Position numbers and translations under genes: made by a program | Notes under the pieces: model-generated | What the model was told of the DNA's origin: nothing | The model's input: the letters and a program-made list of their open reading frames with translations, nothing else | Databases searched by the model: none | DNA from: Chrysomallon squamiferum | Taxonomy: Eukaryota; Mollusca; Gastropoda; Neomphalida; Peltospiridae | DNA: 64,000 nucleotides | Direction of reading: 5' to 3' | Assembly: GCA_012295275.1 (NCBI GenBank) | Contig: CM022670.1 | Span: forward strand, 27,119,244 to 27,183,243 | Shown: one piece after another, positions 26,801 through 37,700 of the stretch | Position numbering within the stretch: position 1 is the first letter of the stretch | How the letters are laid out: each line of letters starts with the position of its first letter

Positions 26801-28091
26801 TTCAGTATGGTACATATTGTAGCCTAGTCAAGTCGACTAGATGTACACCTAATTTATGTTTTTCTATGAATTCAAGCTTTAATTCAGTGGACATCATCTG
26901 CTTCTTCTCAGCACTGTCCTTTGCACTCACTTTCTTAGGATCCACAAAATGCAAACACAAGACAACAGAAATGCGTCTGTGATGAGCTAACCATGTGAAG
27001 CACTCAAGTGAGACACAGGATGCTGGGCAGAAGTTGTATTGTTCATAGTGCCAATAGCTTGTAACTTGGATTTTGGCTTGCAACTCAAAGCGTAAAATCA
27101 ACTGGGTGACTGCTCATAACTCAAAACAGTCTTTAAATTGGAGCACTTGTAAGTTGAGATATCACTGTATATATAAGTAGTAACTTGTCTAGAACTGTAT
27201 ACAGCTTGCTTATTTTGACTACATATTAAAATATTTCTGTTTTCTAACATTGATAATTCAACATACATTTTAATTTAGTATTTTTTAATTTATAATTAAA
27301 AATAATAATAATAATAAATAATTATTAAAAAACCCCAAAACAACTAATATCTGTGCTTGGGGCATTTACTCATTACCAATGAGATCTTCCACCTAACTAG
27401 TTAGTAATAAAAAGAATGCATGCTCTTGAAAATAGAAACAGAATAAAATTTTCTTTAATATCATCAATATCTGAAATTACTCCAGATTATATCAGGTTTT
27501 TTCTTTCAGTTTTAAATTATAACAAAAAACAAAGAATAAAATGTAACATATATTCATAAACTGTCAAAACTGTCATATAAACTAATAATCTGGGGGGTTT
27601 CTGGAGGGGGGATAGTTTTTTTAAATTTAGTTTTGTTTTTATTTGTGAAACTGTAAATATAAACATTATTTATTTATCAGCTCTTTAATTCTTCTTTTTT
27701 TTTTTTTTACAGAAAAACAGTATTAAATTTATGAATTTTATAAAGGCAGTAAGATACTTTTTATCAGCATATTCTAAATATTTATGTGAAAATCTAATTC
27801 TAACTTACACCTCCTTCTCTGTATAACACAAATGAGACATCACAATGAAAGGAACATCAACTTAAAAGTAATAATATCCTAAGAACAAAAATAAAACAGT
27901 ATTGCAACACATAACTTGGCAATGAAATCAACTGAAGCAAATGACTTAAAAAGGAATGTCTTCAATATGTAAACATGCCAAACACACCAGACATGCGGAC
28001 TGTCACTTACAGTGTTCTGGTTGTTATGCTGTACTTGAACAGTAGTCGCATTCATCGCCTGTAAGTCAGTAATATAGGTCTGGGTAGCCAT
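14826..28091 (-). CDS. RFX3: RFX1/2/3-family winged-helix transcription factor
   Basis: RFX factors bind X-box DNA as dimers and drive ciliary genes in the nucleus. Sixteen coding exons, 5' to 3': 28091-28011, 25443-25317, 24524-24389, 22799-22727, 22404-22249, 19668-19487, 18774-18658, 18257-18029, 17817-17729, 17542-17388, 17212-17115, 16773-16624, 16485-16277, 15816-15663 and 15266-14826 (15 blocks seen; a further N-terminal exon cannot be excluded). All join in phase, giving about 798 residues. Residues 28-191 are Q/T/G-rich with HVQYVDGSD and [10 protein letters not shown]. The DNA-binding domain is about 192-265 ([33 protein letters not shown]). The conserved dimerisation region covers about 290-652 ([47 protein letters not shown]). 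The last exon is a Ser/Thr/Gly-rich tail ending KRLKTE. The donor after 24389 (GTACGA) is weak. The gene is a pro-ortholog of vertebrate RFX1-3, so the symbol is approximate. Confidence 0.95.
18890..19310 (+). other. Unassigned higher-complexity block inside an RFX intron
   Basis: This stretch between two RFX exons is less AT-rich than its surroundings. It carries broken frames on the plus strand, such as [16 protein letters not shown] interrupted soon after by stops. It looks like an old insertion, perhaps a transposon remnant or processed copy. I recognise no protein or terminal repeats. Confidence 0.25.
26491..27167 (-). mobile_element. Tigger/pogo-like short transposon, copy 1
   Basis: The left end CAGTGGTACCTTGACTTA and the right end TAAGTTGAGATATCACTG are imperfect terminal inverted repeats, flanked on both sides by TA, the target duplication of Tc1/mariner/pogo elements. 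The minus strand retains a piece of the transposase N-terminus ([36 protein letters not shown]), a CENP-B/pogo-type helix-turn-helix. There is no DDE catalytic region, and the 677-bp length leaves no room for one. It lies in the RFX intron between exons at 28011 and 25443. This copy is more decayed than copy 2. Confidence 0.8.
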
Positions 28092-28503
28092 TTTCCCAGC
28101 CCACCCTGTGAAATATACATGTAGCAGAAGTTATTCTTGCTGCTAATTAAACTTGAGACAGGGAAAGATGAAAAACTGAATATACAAGATGGCACTTAAT
28201 AATCAGATTTTTAAAATAATAAAAAGAACATCGTTCTTGAAATTATTCTAGCAAGGTCTGTATCATTTCTTTATAATTCAAATTTTTTATATACAAATTT
28301 ATTTTTTATGTAATCTGACATTTTTAAAATGTATCACACTGATATTACAAACAAGTAAAATATATGCTGTAAATGTATATAACATTATAAGCCAACAAAA
28401 AGACAAGCAAGCTTTTAATATTATACTGCAGTGAAAAATGCAGAAGAAAATTCCAGAGCAGTTGTTAAAAGAGTATTTTCCTGTTTGTCATAAATTAGAA
28501 AAA

Positions 28504-29299
28504 TACCGTATATACTTGTGTATAAGTCAAATTTTTGGGAGACTATATTAAGGTAATATTTTGGGGGTTGACTTATACATAGGTAATGCTTTTGTAGCTG
28601 TTGCCGAAGAGTCGCCGTTTTGACTATTTTTTGCTACGGGATGCATCTAAAATAATCGTGGTTTTCAGCTTTTCAAAAATATAATTTTATCGTATCAAAA
28701 ATTTTGAAAAATTAAACAACAAAACCAAATATGAAGGTAAAATAGGATATTCTTCCGTTTAATGACATAAAAATAAATTTTAAAGCGAGAAAACCATCAG
28801 TACGGCGTTATGCCTTACGGCGTCTTGCATTGATCTAGGCATGCAGACTTCTCTGCCAAATTGCACTAAATATTGGTCCTAATTTCATAAACAAAACTCA
28901 CTTGTTTAATTGTAAAGAATTTGGTGAAATAATATTGCAATCGTCATTAATATCCACTACCGACAAATTTTGTAAATCATAGAACGGCTAAATATAACGG
29001 TAAGTTAGGTCTCCATGTTAGACCTATTACATTAAAGAGATACTATTTATGATACATTTAGGCTATAGCTCGTGTAATACATGCATTTACAGTATTATGG
29101 TATGTTCGTGCAAGTTATGTTACAGTAGGCGTACAATGTAGGCCTTCATGGCACTGTCACACTGGTCTAAAAATAGTGACGGTGCCTGGAATCTACAGTC
29201 GACTTATACACAAGTAATGCCTAAAATGACGCAATTTTTGGTCTTAAAATACACATCGACTTATACATAAGGTCGCCTTGTACACAAGTATATACGGTA
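28504..29299. mobile_element. Nonautonomous element with TIRs, RFX 5' intron
   Basis: TACCGTATATACTTGTGTA at 28504-28522 is exactly inverted at 29281-29299, with further inward similarity (GACTTATACA..AGTAATGC at both ends). The terminal TA may be the duplicated target. The interior has many CpGs (GTCGCCG, TACGGCG, ACGGCGTC) and no long reading frame. I infer a MITE-like DNA transposon derivative; the superfamily is not certain. Confidence 0.7.
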
Positions 29300-30723
29300 T
29301 ATTATTTACTCTGTGAAGTAATACAAGAATGTATGCAAGTTTATGTAAGTTGTGTGTCTTTGGAAAGCCTCTTAAAACCAAAACACTGAATTAATATTAT
29401 TTGTAGAAGTAATTTTCATTTAAATTAGTATATCATTCCTATCTGACCAAAGGATATCATAAATGTGTAACAGACGCAATGAAATACTGTACAGTTTCTG
29501 TGGCTTAAAAACAGTATAATAATCACCATTTGATTTTTTGTTCAGTAAACTCTTGTATTAAATGAAGATTATTTTTGCCAAAAATTTCCGATATAACTGT
29601 TCCAATTAAATGAACATCAAATCTTTCCCTGTAACATTCTTTGTGATTTTTGTTCAGTAGCTATCAGTAAAATGTTTTGAAAATATTACAAATTTATAGT
29701 ATTACCTTAACTGTCATTAAATGAATATGTGTTGTAACGTCAAACCATTAGCATAGCAGAAACATAATAATGTAACTCCTGGAAGCAAATATTACTCCAG
29801 TACTAGCCTTGGCATCTATTTTTAAAAGCAGTATTAATTAATAAAATATATACAGTTATACATAAGTTATATATATATAAAAAAGTCAGCGGTTTATTAT
29901 TTACAAATTTTGGATGTTTTTCAACTTCAGTGAACATTTATATATATGTTTTGTTATGGTCTGATTATAAACTGCATATATTTAATACTGAAATTTCAAT
30001 ACCAATAGTTTTGTATTCATTATAACTTAATAATCTAAGTATTTCTATCATTAAAAGTTTTGCTAACAATTTTCTGTAAATATAGATAAAAAAATTGTTA
30101 ATAATTTAATGTACTGTATATGAATTTAATAAAATTTCCAAATTTCTTAGAATATTAAACCAAAATGTGTGAAGAAATAAAATAATTTGAGCATTACCAT
30201 TTTTTGGGTACAGAATTTTGGTGTAGATTATGAAATCTGAAGTACCATCACTTCATGATTATTAATTCATATAAAAATTATAATAATAAGAAATAATATA
30301 TATATATATATGAAATTACAAATATTCTAACTACTTTATGGTTACTTGCATTACACTGGATCTTAGAATATCATATATGAGATTTAACTTTTATTATACC
30401 CAAGTTCAGTATCTTTAGAGTCAATTTATAAATTTTATCATTACGCAGAATTTTACAACTTCGAGAGATATGTTAGACTGATTCATGCTTAACTATATTC
30501 TAATTATTACACACAAAAAAAGAGCATCAAGTTCAAACAAAACCCCTGGTATTTGTATTTGCTCCAACTGGGTATTTTTTTACAAAGATGACTGGAACCA
30601 GTGGTTCTCTCATTAATTTTTAAATCAAATATAGTTTACTCTGAATTCTTTAGATTTAAATAAATCAATGTATTTTACTGTGTGAGATCTTATCTTTATG
30701 GTGGGCTACACTTTGATGTAACT

Positions 30724-30790
30724 AAGCAACAAGAATGAAGCTTCAGTAGAACTTTTATGATAATCACATAGTTGTTGCCTGGTTGGTAAC
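30724..30790. promoter_or_regulatory. Cluster of RFX half-sites
   Basis: AAGCAAC is at 30724-30730. GTTGCC (30774-30779) and GGTAAC (30785-30790) face each other with a 5-nt gap. The canonical X-box is GTNRCC, 0-3 nt, RGYAAC, so the spacing is slightly long. The sites lie in the presumed RFX 5' intron, close to its candidate first exon. Confidence 0.3.
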
Positions 30791-31164
30791 CAGGCACACT
30801 GTGAAATGGGCAATCATATGACCCCCATTTGTAAGAAATTTCGAATCAGAATGGTATGGAGAATCATTTATGAATCGACAAGTAAATATCTGAATCAAAT
30901 TTAAACTTCTGCTCAATACAAGACGGTATAAAGAATTCACATGATTTGAAAATACCGCCATCAATCAACACATATTAATAACGACAAGAAATAGCCTATG
31001 CTTTGAATCAATTCGCCATTTTTAACATACAACGACGAAGTTTTTTTTATTTTATTCGTATTGAAATTATCATTTTCTGTTAAAATCACATACATCTTTT
31101 AATAGATGTACAACAGCAACATGTCTACGAGATAGCTAGTGCTCAAATGAAAAATAAAAATCAC

Positions 31165-31330
31165 CTTAGGTCGAGTTGTTGGTGGGTAACAGTCGTCACA
31201 GCTACGGTGTCTATGGCGTTTATTCCTACGGCAACTGTTGCCAGCCTCTTCGCGTCACCATTAAGAATATTCATACACGAACGCGTACGGAACTATAAGG
31301 TGAAACAGCCTAGGCGCCTTTAACCAATCA
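31165..31330 (-). promoter_or_regulatory. Candidate RFX promoter / noncoding first exon
   Basis: This is the most GC- and CpG-rich block upstream of the RFX coding start. On the minus strand it ends at a donor (CCTAAG/GTGATT, exon end 31165). An acceptor (TTTCACAG) sits 14 nt before the start codon at 28105, so a roughly 2.9-kb 5' intron is plausible. It contains RFX half-sites GGTAAC (31185-31190) and the palindrome GGCAACTGTTGCC (31230-31242). Transcript data would be decisive. Confidence 0.4.
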
Positions 31331-32135
31331 TTGTTTGAGAAAAACACAAAACATTAAATAAAATTATTCTAAATGCGGTTTAAACAAATTGATATACAAA
31401 ACAAATTAAGCTTCTTATGCATTTATATGTGGGACTATATTTTATATCGCATATTTTTAATCCGCATCTGCAGTGGTTGCTTATGGGAAAGAAAGTTAAA
31501 AATGGCTGAAAGGCCGTTTTGGATAAAATGGCGTTCTTGACAACTGAGGCATTTCCGATATCGTTGTTCTACATTTAAATACATTGCTTACATGATAAGA
31601 TGCGATGACTTTCAAAATAAATAGAACAATGTATAACAACGGCACAATGTTAAATATAAGACTTAGTTCAGTGTTATTTTTATCAAATGGGTAAAGAGGT
31701 TACGAAACATATGCTCAAAAGCATGTTTACAATAAGCGATGACCTCTTGCGTCTTTTGCGCAGTCAGCATCGATTTGCAAGTTGTGACTTGTTATTGGAG
31801 CAAAGTTGGAGAGTTTGACTCATTGAGATTAGCATGATAAAATTACGAACCTAAAGTCATTTAACGTCTGAACCAGGTGTTCGGTATTGTGAAAATGTGT
31901 GCGTTTGTTTTCGAGTCATTACTTTGACATAATTACTGTTTAAAAAGTTGAAGAATGCCTTATTTAAAAAAATCAACTAAGTGGAAATAAATATATTTTT
32001 TTTTATTAAAAAAAAAAAAAAAAAAAAAAAATTGTTGTATAGAAGTAAAAATAAATAATATTCATTCATTTTAAATAACTTGGGTCACTTTTGTATACGT
32101 ATAGGATAATAAAAAGCAAAAAGGTTCACCTCTTG

Positions 32136-32195
32136 TGACGTCTATTGCTATTAATCCGCTAAATACGTTGTGACGTCACCGTGCACTTGTAAGCA
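32136..32195 (+). promoter_or_regulatory. CRE-containing promoter-like island
   Basis: TGACGTCT (32136-32143) and a perfect CRE palindrome TGACGTCA (32171-32178) lie just upstream of AAGCAATGGCGGCG, which is both a good start context and a YY1-like site. CpG density is locally high. It fits a CpG-type promoter for the plus-strand model beginning at 32196, or an alternative upstream promoter for RFX on the minus strand. Confidence 0.4.
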
Positions 32196-33322
32196 ATGGC
32201 GGCGTTTAAATGTTAACCAAGTTTTATTATATATTTATTAATATTTTTTTTAAAGAATATTATCCCATAAGTGTTTAAAAGTAACCCAAGTTATTTAAAA
32301 TGTATTAATAATATATATTAGTAATTCTTAAAAAAAAAACAAAAAAACAAAACGAATAAATATAAAAAATAAGTTACCTTTACAAAATACCTTTAATTAT
32401 TTAATATTTAATGATTCTCAGCTCTGTTAATCATGACACTTTTCAGTGAATGTTATTTAACTATATAGTGATGTATTTTTCTCTATACAAATAGTAATGT
32501 AACAGCATTAATAATAAGTTGAAACATTGAGAAAGTTATTTAAATTATCACCTGTCTAGGAAATGCTTATCTTTATACTGTATTCCTGTATTTTTCTATA
32601 TTGCACCAACTTGACAAACAGTTCCACAGAATAAATCTGATCATGTTCAAATATATTGGCCATGTTCTGATACAGAAGCAAATGTACCCAAATGCATTAA
32701 AAATACAGTTAAGAAACATTGATCATAAAAACCTTAACTGGATTACTGGACATAAGATAGGTTAACTGTATTTTTATAAAAATATCCAACAGTGATAATT
32801 TAACAAATTAGTTATTCCTTCCTTTAGTGGGTTTACATTTTGAGTATATTATATAGAAATTAATCCAGAATGAAATGTTTAAGTATGTTTAATATTAAAC
32901 TTGCATTTCATGTTTCTAATTATTAAATTTACAATACTAACAGTGACTTAATAATAATAATAATAATAATAATAAAATATTCTGAAGAGAGGAGGACCAG
33001 TATGCTTATGGTCGGGCAAAATGTTGGTACCAGTGTACAATTTTAATTTTAAAAATTTTATTTACTATTATTGTATTATTATTATTTTTTTTTTATCAAT
33101 ATTGATTTTCAGCAATTCATTTATAAGAAGGAAATAACTGAAAAACAAAATATATTTAATGACATTTTAAATTGTGACATGTCATATGCATGGTTAAAAA
33201 CAGTACATGTAAGGAAAAGAAAGAATTTTTTATATTTATTTGGTAAATCAGCAGTGAAGGTTATTTTATATTCAATTTTGAATCAACCGAAAGCATATTT
33301 TACAGGTTCTGATAAACAGTGA
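32196..33322 (+). CDS. Unrecognised 103-codon protein, three-exon model
   Basis: Proposed exons are 32196-32211, 32622-32707 and 33113-33322. They join in frame to 103 codons plus TGA. The start (GCAATGG: G at -3 and G at +4) follows a CRE by 18 nt. Exon 2 follows TTGACAAACAG, exon 3 follows ATTGATTTTCAG, and AATAAA lies at 33474-33479. The predicted protein is basic and polar with no signal peptide or membrane helix (starts MAAFKFPQNKSDHVQIYW; ends YSILNQPKAYFTGSDKQ). The donors GTTAAC and GTTAAG are weak, which is the main doubt. Exon 3 alone is open for 70 codons. It would be divergent from RFX and convergent with NDC1. I do not recognise a family and assign no function. Confidence 0.35.
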
Positions 33323-33473
33323 GGACTGTTACTATGAACTGTCACTGAACTACTGCATCAGTCCCCTCATCCACCCCACTTAGTGAAGATAATATCAACT
33401 GCAAGATAAAGAAATGGATATACTTTTTCACTGCAGAACATACTAAATTCCACCTGCTAAAAATAGTTTACTT

Positions 33474-33479
33474 AATAAA
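33474..33479 (+). terminator. Poly(A) signal AATAAA for the plus-strand model
   Basis: AATAAA lies 152 nt downstream of the stop codon at 33322. Such hexamers are common in AT-rich DNA, so this is supporting evidence only. Confidence 0.3.
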
Positions 33480-34791
33480 GTTGTTGAGATATAAATAAAA
33501 TGGCATTTTGATCAATACCATAAAAAGAGCCCAAATACTATAGTGGTTTTCATTTCTATTTTAATTCAATTATTGTTAAAAAAAAAAAAATGAATGAATA
33601 AAATAATAAAATTTAACCCTAAAATGGGGTTTCTGAACATGTTAATTTGTAATGTTCAGTACAGTGTTCTGTGTATATTACTTTACACTATATGAAAAAC
33701 TAAAATATTTATTTCATACTAATGTAGAAAGAATTTTTTTTTAAAAAGAACACAAATTACAAAATTTATGAAATGGGATATATTTCTGATTTATGGAAGA
33801 TAAATTTTGTATTCATTATAACCATTTCTTTGAAAGATTTTCAATTTGATGATAGTAATTTAACAATTTTAACTTCTGTTGTCTGTATGTCATTCAATAA
33901 TTTTAAGTATCTCACAAAAAAGGTAAAAAACTTTTGAAAAGATAAATTTAACTTATTTAATTTGTACAAAAGGCAAACATTTTTTTAAAAAGTATTAATA
34001 CTTATTACCAATTTAACCCTTTTAGCAAAATTGTTAACTGTTTATAAAATCAATGTTTATTAAACAGATTTGTATTGTTATTAATGCAGTAGTCCATTTT
34101 AATCTTTTATTTACATAGTACAGAAATAAACTGCTAATAAAAATTATAATCTAAATTCAGATGCAGGTGCTGAACAACTTATTTTAAGTTTCCCTATTAG
34201 TTGTGTGATGTAACATTTTGTAACAATGGAGAAGCTGCAAATGACAAAATAAAATAGTTTAAAAAGATGAATTTCCAAATAAGTAGTTGCATGTGTTTAA
34301 TGTTTAGATGTGAAAACAAGAAGCTCTAAATTATATTAACAGTAATATTAATAATGTGACATTATGATAGACATTTTTCTTTCACTTTCATACTAATCAT
34401 ATTCATTCATTCCTTACCCACTGACTAGTATATTATTTTTTTTCCTGTTAATTGCTGTTAACAGTTTCAGACATGAAACGTTTAGTGCAATACAGTTATT
34501 ATGATTTGTAAGAGAATGTAAATGTGATTTTAAAATATGTACAATTTACATGTCAGTATACTAATTTTTGATTATACTGACCAGAAGCAAATAATGTAAA
34601 AACAAATATTATATATTACATATACATTTATATCTTAAAAGTTTCAGGCAGTGATATATATATAATACATATATATATATATGTCATACTGATGACATTT
34701 TATGCAAAGTAACGGGGAATATTCTCATATTTCATGACATTTTAAGGGGATACTTCTTAAAATGTTTCATAATTATACTCTCTTCCTTATT

Positions 34792-37700
34792 TCAGTAAAT
34801 ATTGTCTTTATATTTTCGAATGTTTTTAGCATTTATTGCTCCATATGCTGGATCCAAAAAAGGCTTCAGTATTTTAACACACTCGGGACTTAGTGACACA
34901 TTCCTGGAAAAAGAAAAAAGAACTCTTGAAATAACAAAAACAAATTATATAGTTTAATAAAATTTAAATTTCTCTATACAAAGCATTTAAATTTCACACA
35001 ATAATACATTTTTTATTTGTCACAGCAATAACTTTCAATTAACAATTTTTATATTTGTACTAAAATAATTTTATTACAGTATACTCAGGCAAATTTTCAG
35101 TATACTGTACTCTTAACCAAATAACTTTTGTAGCATATACTATATGGATTTACTTGGATTAAATTAGTTAAACTTACTTATCTAACACAATATTTAAATT
35201 TTTTAGAACAAAAGTAGCCTCTGTGCTTAGTCCATTATGACAGTGACTTGTAGTAAGTGATTTACATTTTCAAAATCAAAAGTCCACTGAAAAATTTCAA
35301 ACTCACATAAGATGTTTGTCAAATGTGTCCACTATTCTGTGTATGCTGGTTTTTAGTGTCAGCTGTAAACGATACCGCAAAGATCCTTTTCCTGATGTTA
35401 ACTGATCTTTATGGGACTGATGATGCACACTTGATGTCAGTTTGGAATATTTTTCAACATTCTGCAACAGAGAGAGAAAAGAATCCATTATAAATCAATT
35501 TCAAATGCTTAAAAGCTAATAGAACATCATACACTTTCAAAATTAGCCCTTTTTTTTCTTTTTTTAATTTATATTCTGTAATAGTTGCATAATGGTGATG
35601 AGGGGGAAACAGTTGATCCACAATGAAAACATAATTTGAAAGAAATTTATGACTGTCAGTTTTTGAAAAAGCATATTCACAGCCTGAATTTGGTTGATGT
35701 CTGCCACAAGCCATCGAATAATGATCCACTAACATGATCCACTTTGAATGTAATGCTAATAAACATCAAATTCTAACTCTCACTTTTTACTGATTATAAC
35801 GTAATTTCAAGAATAACAAATTCTACAAAATGTTACTTTTAAAAAAAAAACAATTAAAATTCTGCAGACAGAATGGGTTATTAAATCTATCAATTTTATT
35901 CATCAAAGTAATATTTTGTTCCCATGGTTACATCTGGAGTTAGATTGTGTGTAAGAATGTACAGTTATCTGGAAAGAAACCAATGACAGCAAAAACTTGT
36001 TTAAGATTTGCTGATTACCATTAGTTGATCAAAACAGTAAATGATCAGGCATATTTTGTTTACATAATTCGACATATTACTGTAGTTATTTTTCTGTATT
36101 TGACATTATTTTGGTTTTCTAACTCCTATTTGTTTAGACAAGAAATTAGTGGAAAAACAACAACAACCACAAACAAACAAACAAACACACACACACACAC
36201 ACAACATATATAATAATAACAATAAAACAGTAAATAAATATTTAAATTTTTCTTCTTTTTCTTATGATGAAATGTTACATCTGTATTTGGAATAATACTT
36301 AGATGTTTAAGATGACAGACAACTTACGTCATGTAATTTGAGTAAACTTGTGAGAATGCTGGGAAGGGTTAGCTGAACTACACCAAACTGATCCTCTACA
36401 AAGGAAGCTGCTGCTAAGTATGATAATCCTGAAGGAATAAAAAACCAGTATTAATGTCAACTGCAAGTACATTTTAATATTAATATTTATTGTAACTTTA
36501 AAAACCCCAATTAAACAACATAATAATGACTTAAGAGAAAAACAACTGCTACATTAATCTAAAGATATATTAAACATGGCTTAAACTAATGAAGAATCTA
36601 TTTCATTAAAGAAAATCAATTTATCATTACCTTCAATGGCCCAAATTGATGTCTGGGCTTGGGCAAATAAGCTGTGACTTTTAGCATTTGGCAACTCATT
36701 GAAGAAATAACGTAAAATAGCATTTTCTTTAATAATTAGAGGAATCTGCAAATAAAGAGAAACAGAAAATATTTAAGTATTTTCTGTATTTGTGACTACT
36801 AACATTTTTGAAGTGTGTGAAATGTCACAAAAAAGTCTCTATCTTACTCTTTTAGATTCAGTAAAATGAATGAGTTTTAAATTTTGTTTTACAAAATCAT
36901 TATGAATAAAAACAAAATAAGCTACAAAAACAATTAAAAAAAAAAAAAATTTATGTAAATGTGAAACCTGACAACATCAAATATGTATAGGTAAGTACTT
37001 TGTTTTTCCAGGCTGGTTTTGACTTTGTTTCTTCTGAAGACACTGTTTTATCAAGTGCTGGTGCTGACAATGACATGGAAATATTTGGACCAGTTCTGTG
37101 AAGAAATGTACCACTAGCTGTGTATGCTGTAATAAATAAGCAAATAAATAGTTTAAATAATACTTTTTTTTATATAAGAAAAATTAACTTGGAGGATTTG
37201 ACATGAAAAAGACAACATTAATACAAAAAATTAAAAAAAGACACAGCTTAAAGAAACATTGGATAGCTGCATAATAAACCTATTAGCTGTTCTTTTTTTC
37301 TTTCTTTCATTTTAATAAATATTAATTAGCAATCAGATTATTTATCCAATTTTCTTATGTTAATGCCATCAAATATATGTCTTAATTTTTTTCTACTTTT
37401 AATTAAAAAGAAAAATCTACTTTTTTGCTTTATATCATTATTTTCAACATTTTCATCTACTAAAAAAACAAAAAAAAAAAAAACCCTGCTGTTACCTGCT
37501 GAAGTTAAATGGTTATCTTTTGTAATAAATGGTTGTTTTAGTCGGAGGGCTGTAATTGCTTTCATGTTAGCAAGTTCAACCTGGGCTGTCAGTTTATCAA
37601 TGTTTGTCAAACATGCTGATGACAGCTTTTTCCAGATGTGTGCATGACCACCTAACAAAAAAAAGAGAGTATGTCAGTTATTTTTTATAAAATCAATCTT

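Noticed and set aside
30764-30964. 66-codon minus-strand frame starting ATGATGGCGG in the RFX 5' region
   Set aside because: It is not in phase with any RFX exon and has no recognisable motif. It may be 5' intron or UTR sequence.
32622-32760. Alternative reading of the plus-strand exon as 46 open codons ending at a GTTAAC donor
   Set aside because: In this frame it leaves one base over, which would put an immediate stop in the next exon. The other frame, with the 32707 donor, joins cleanly.
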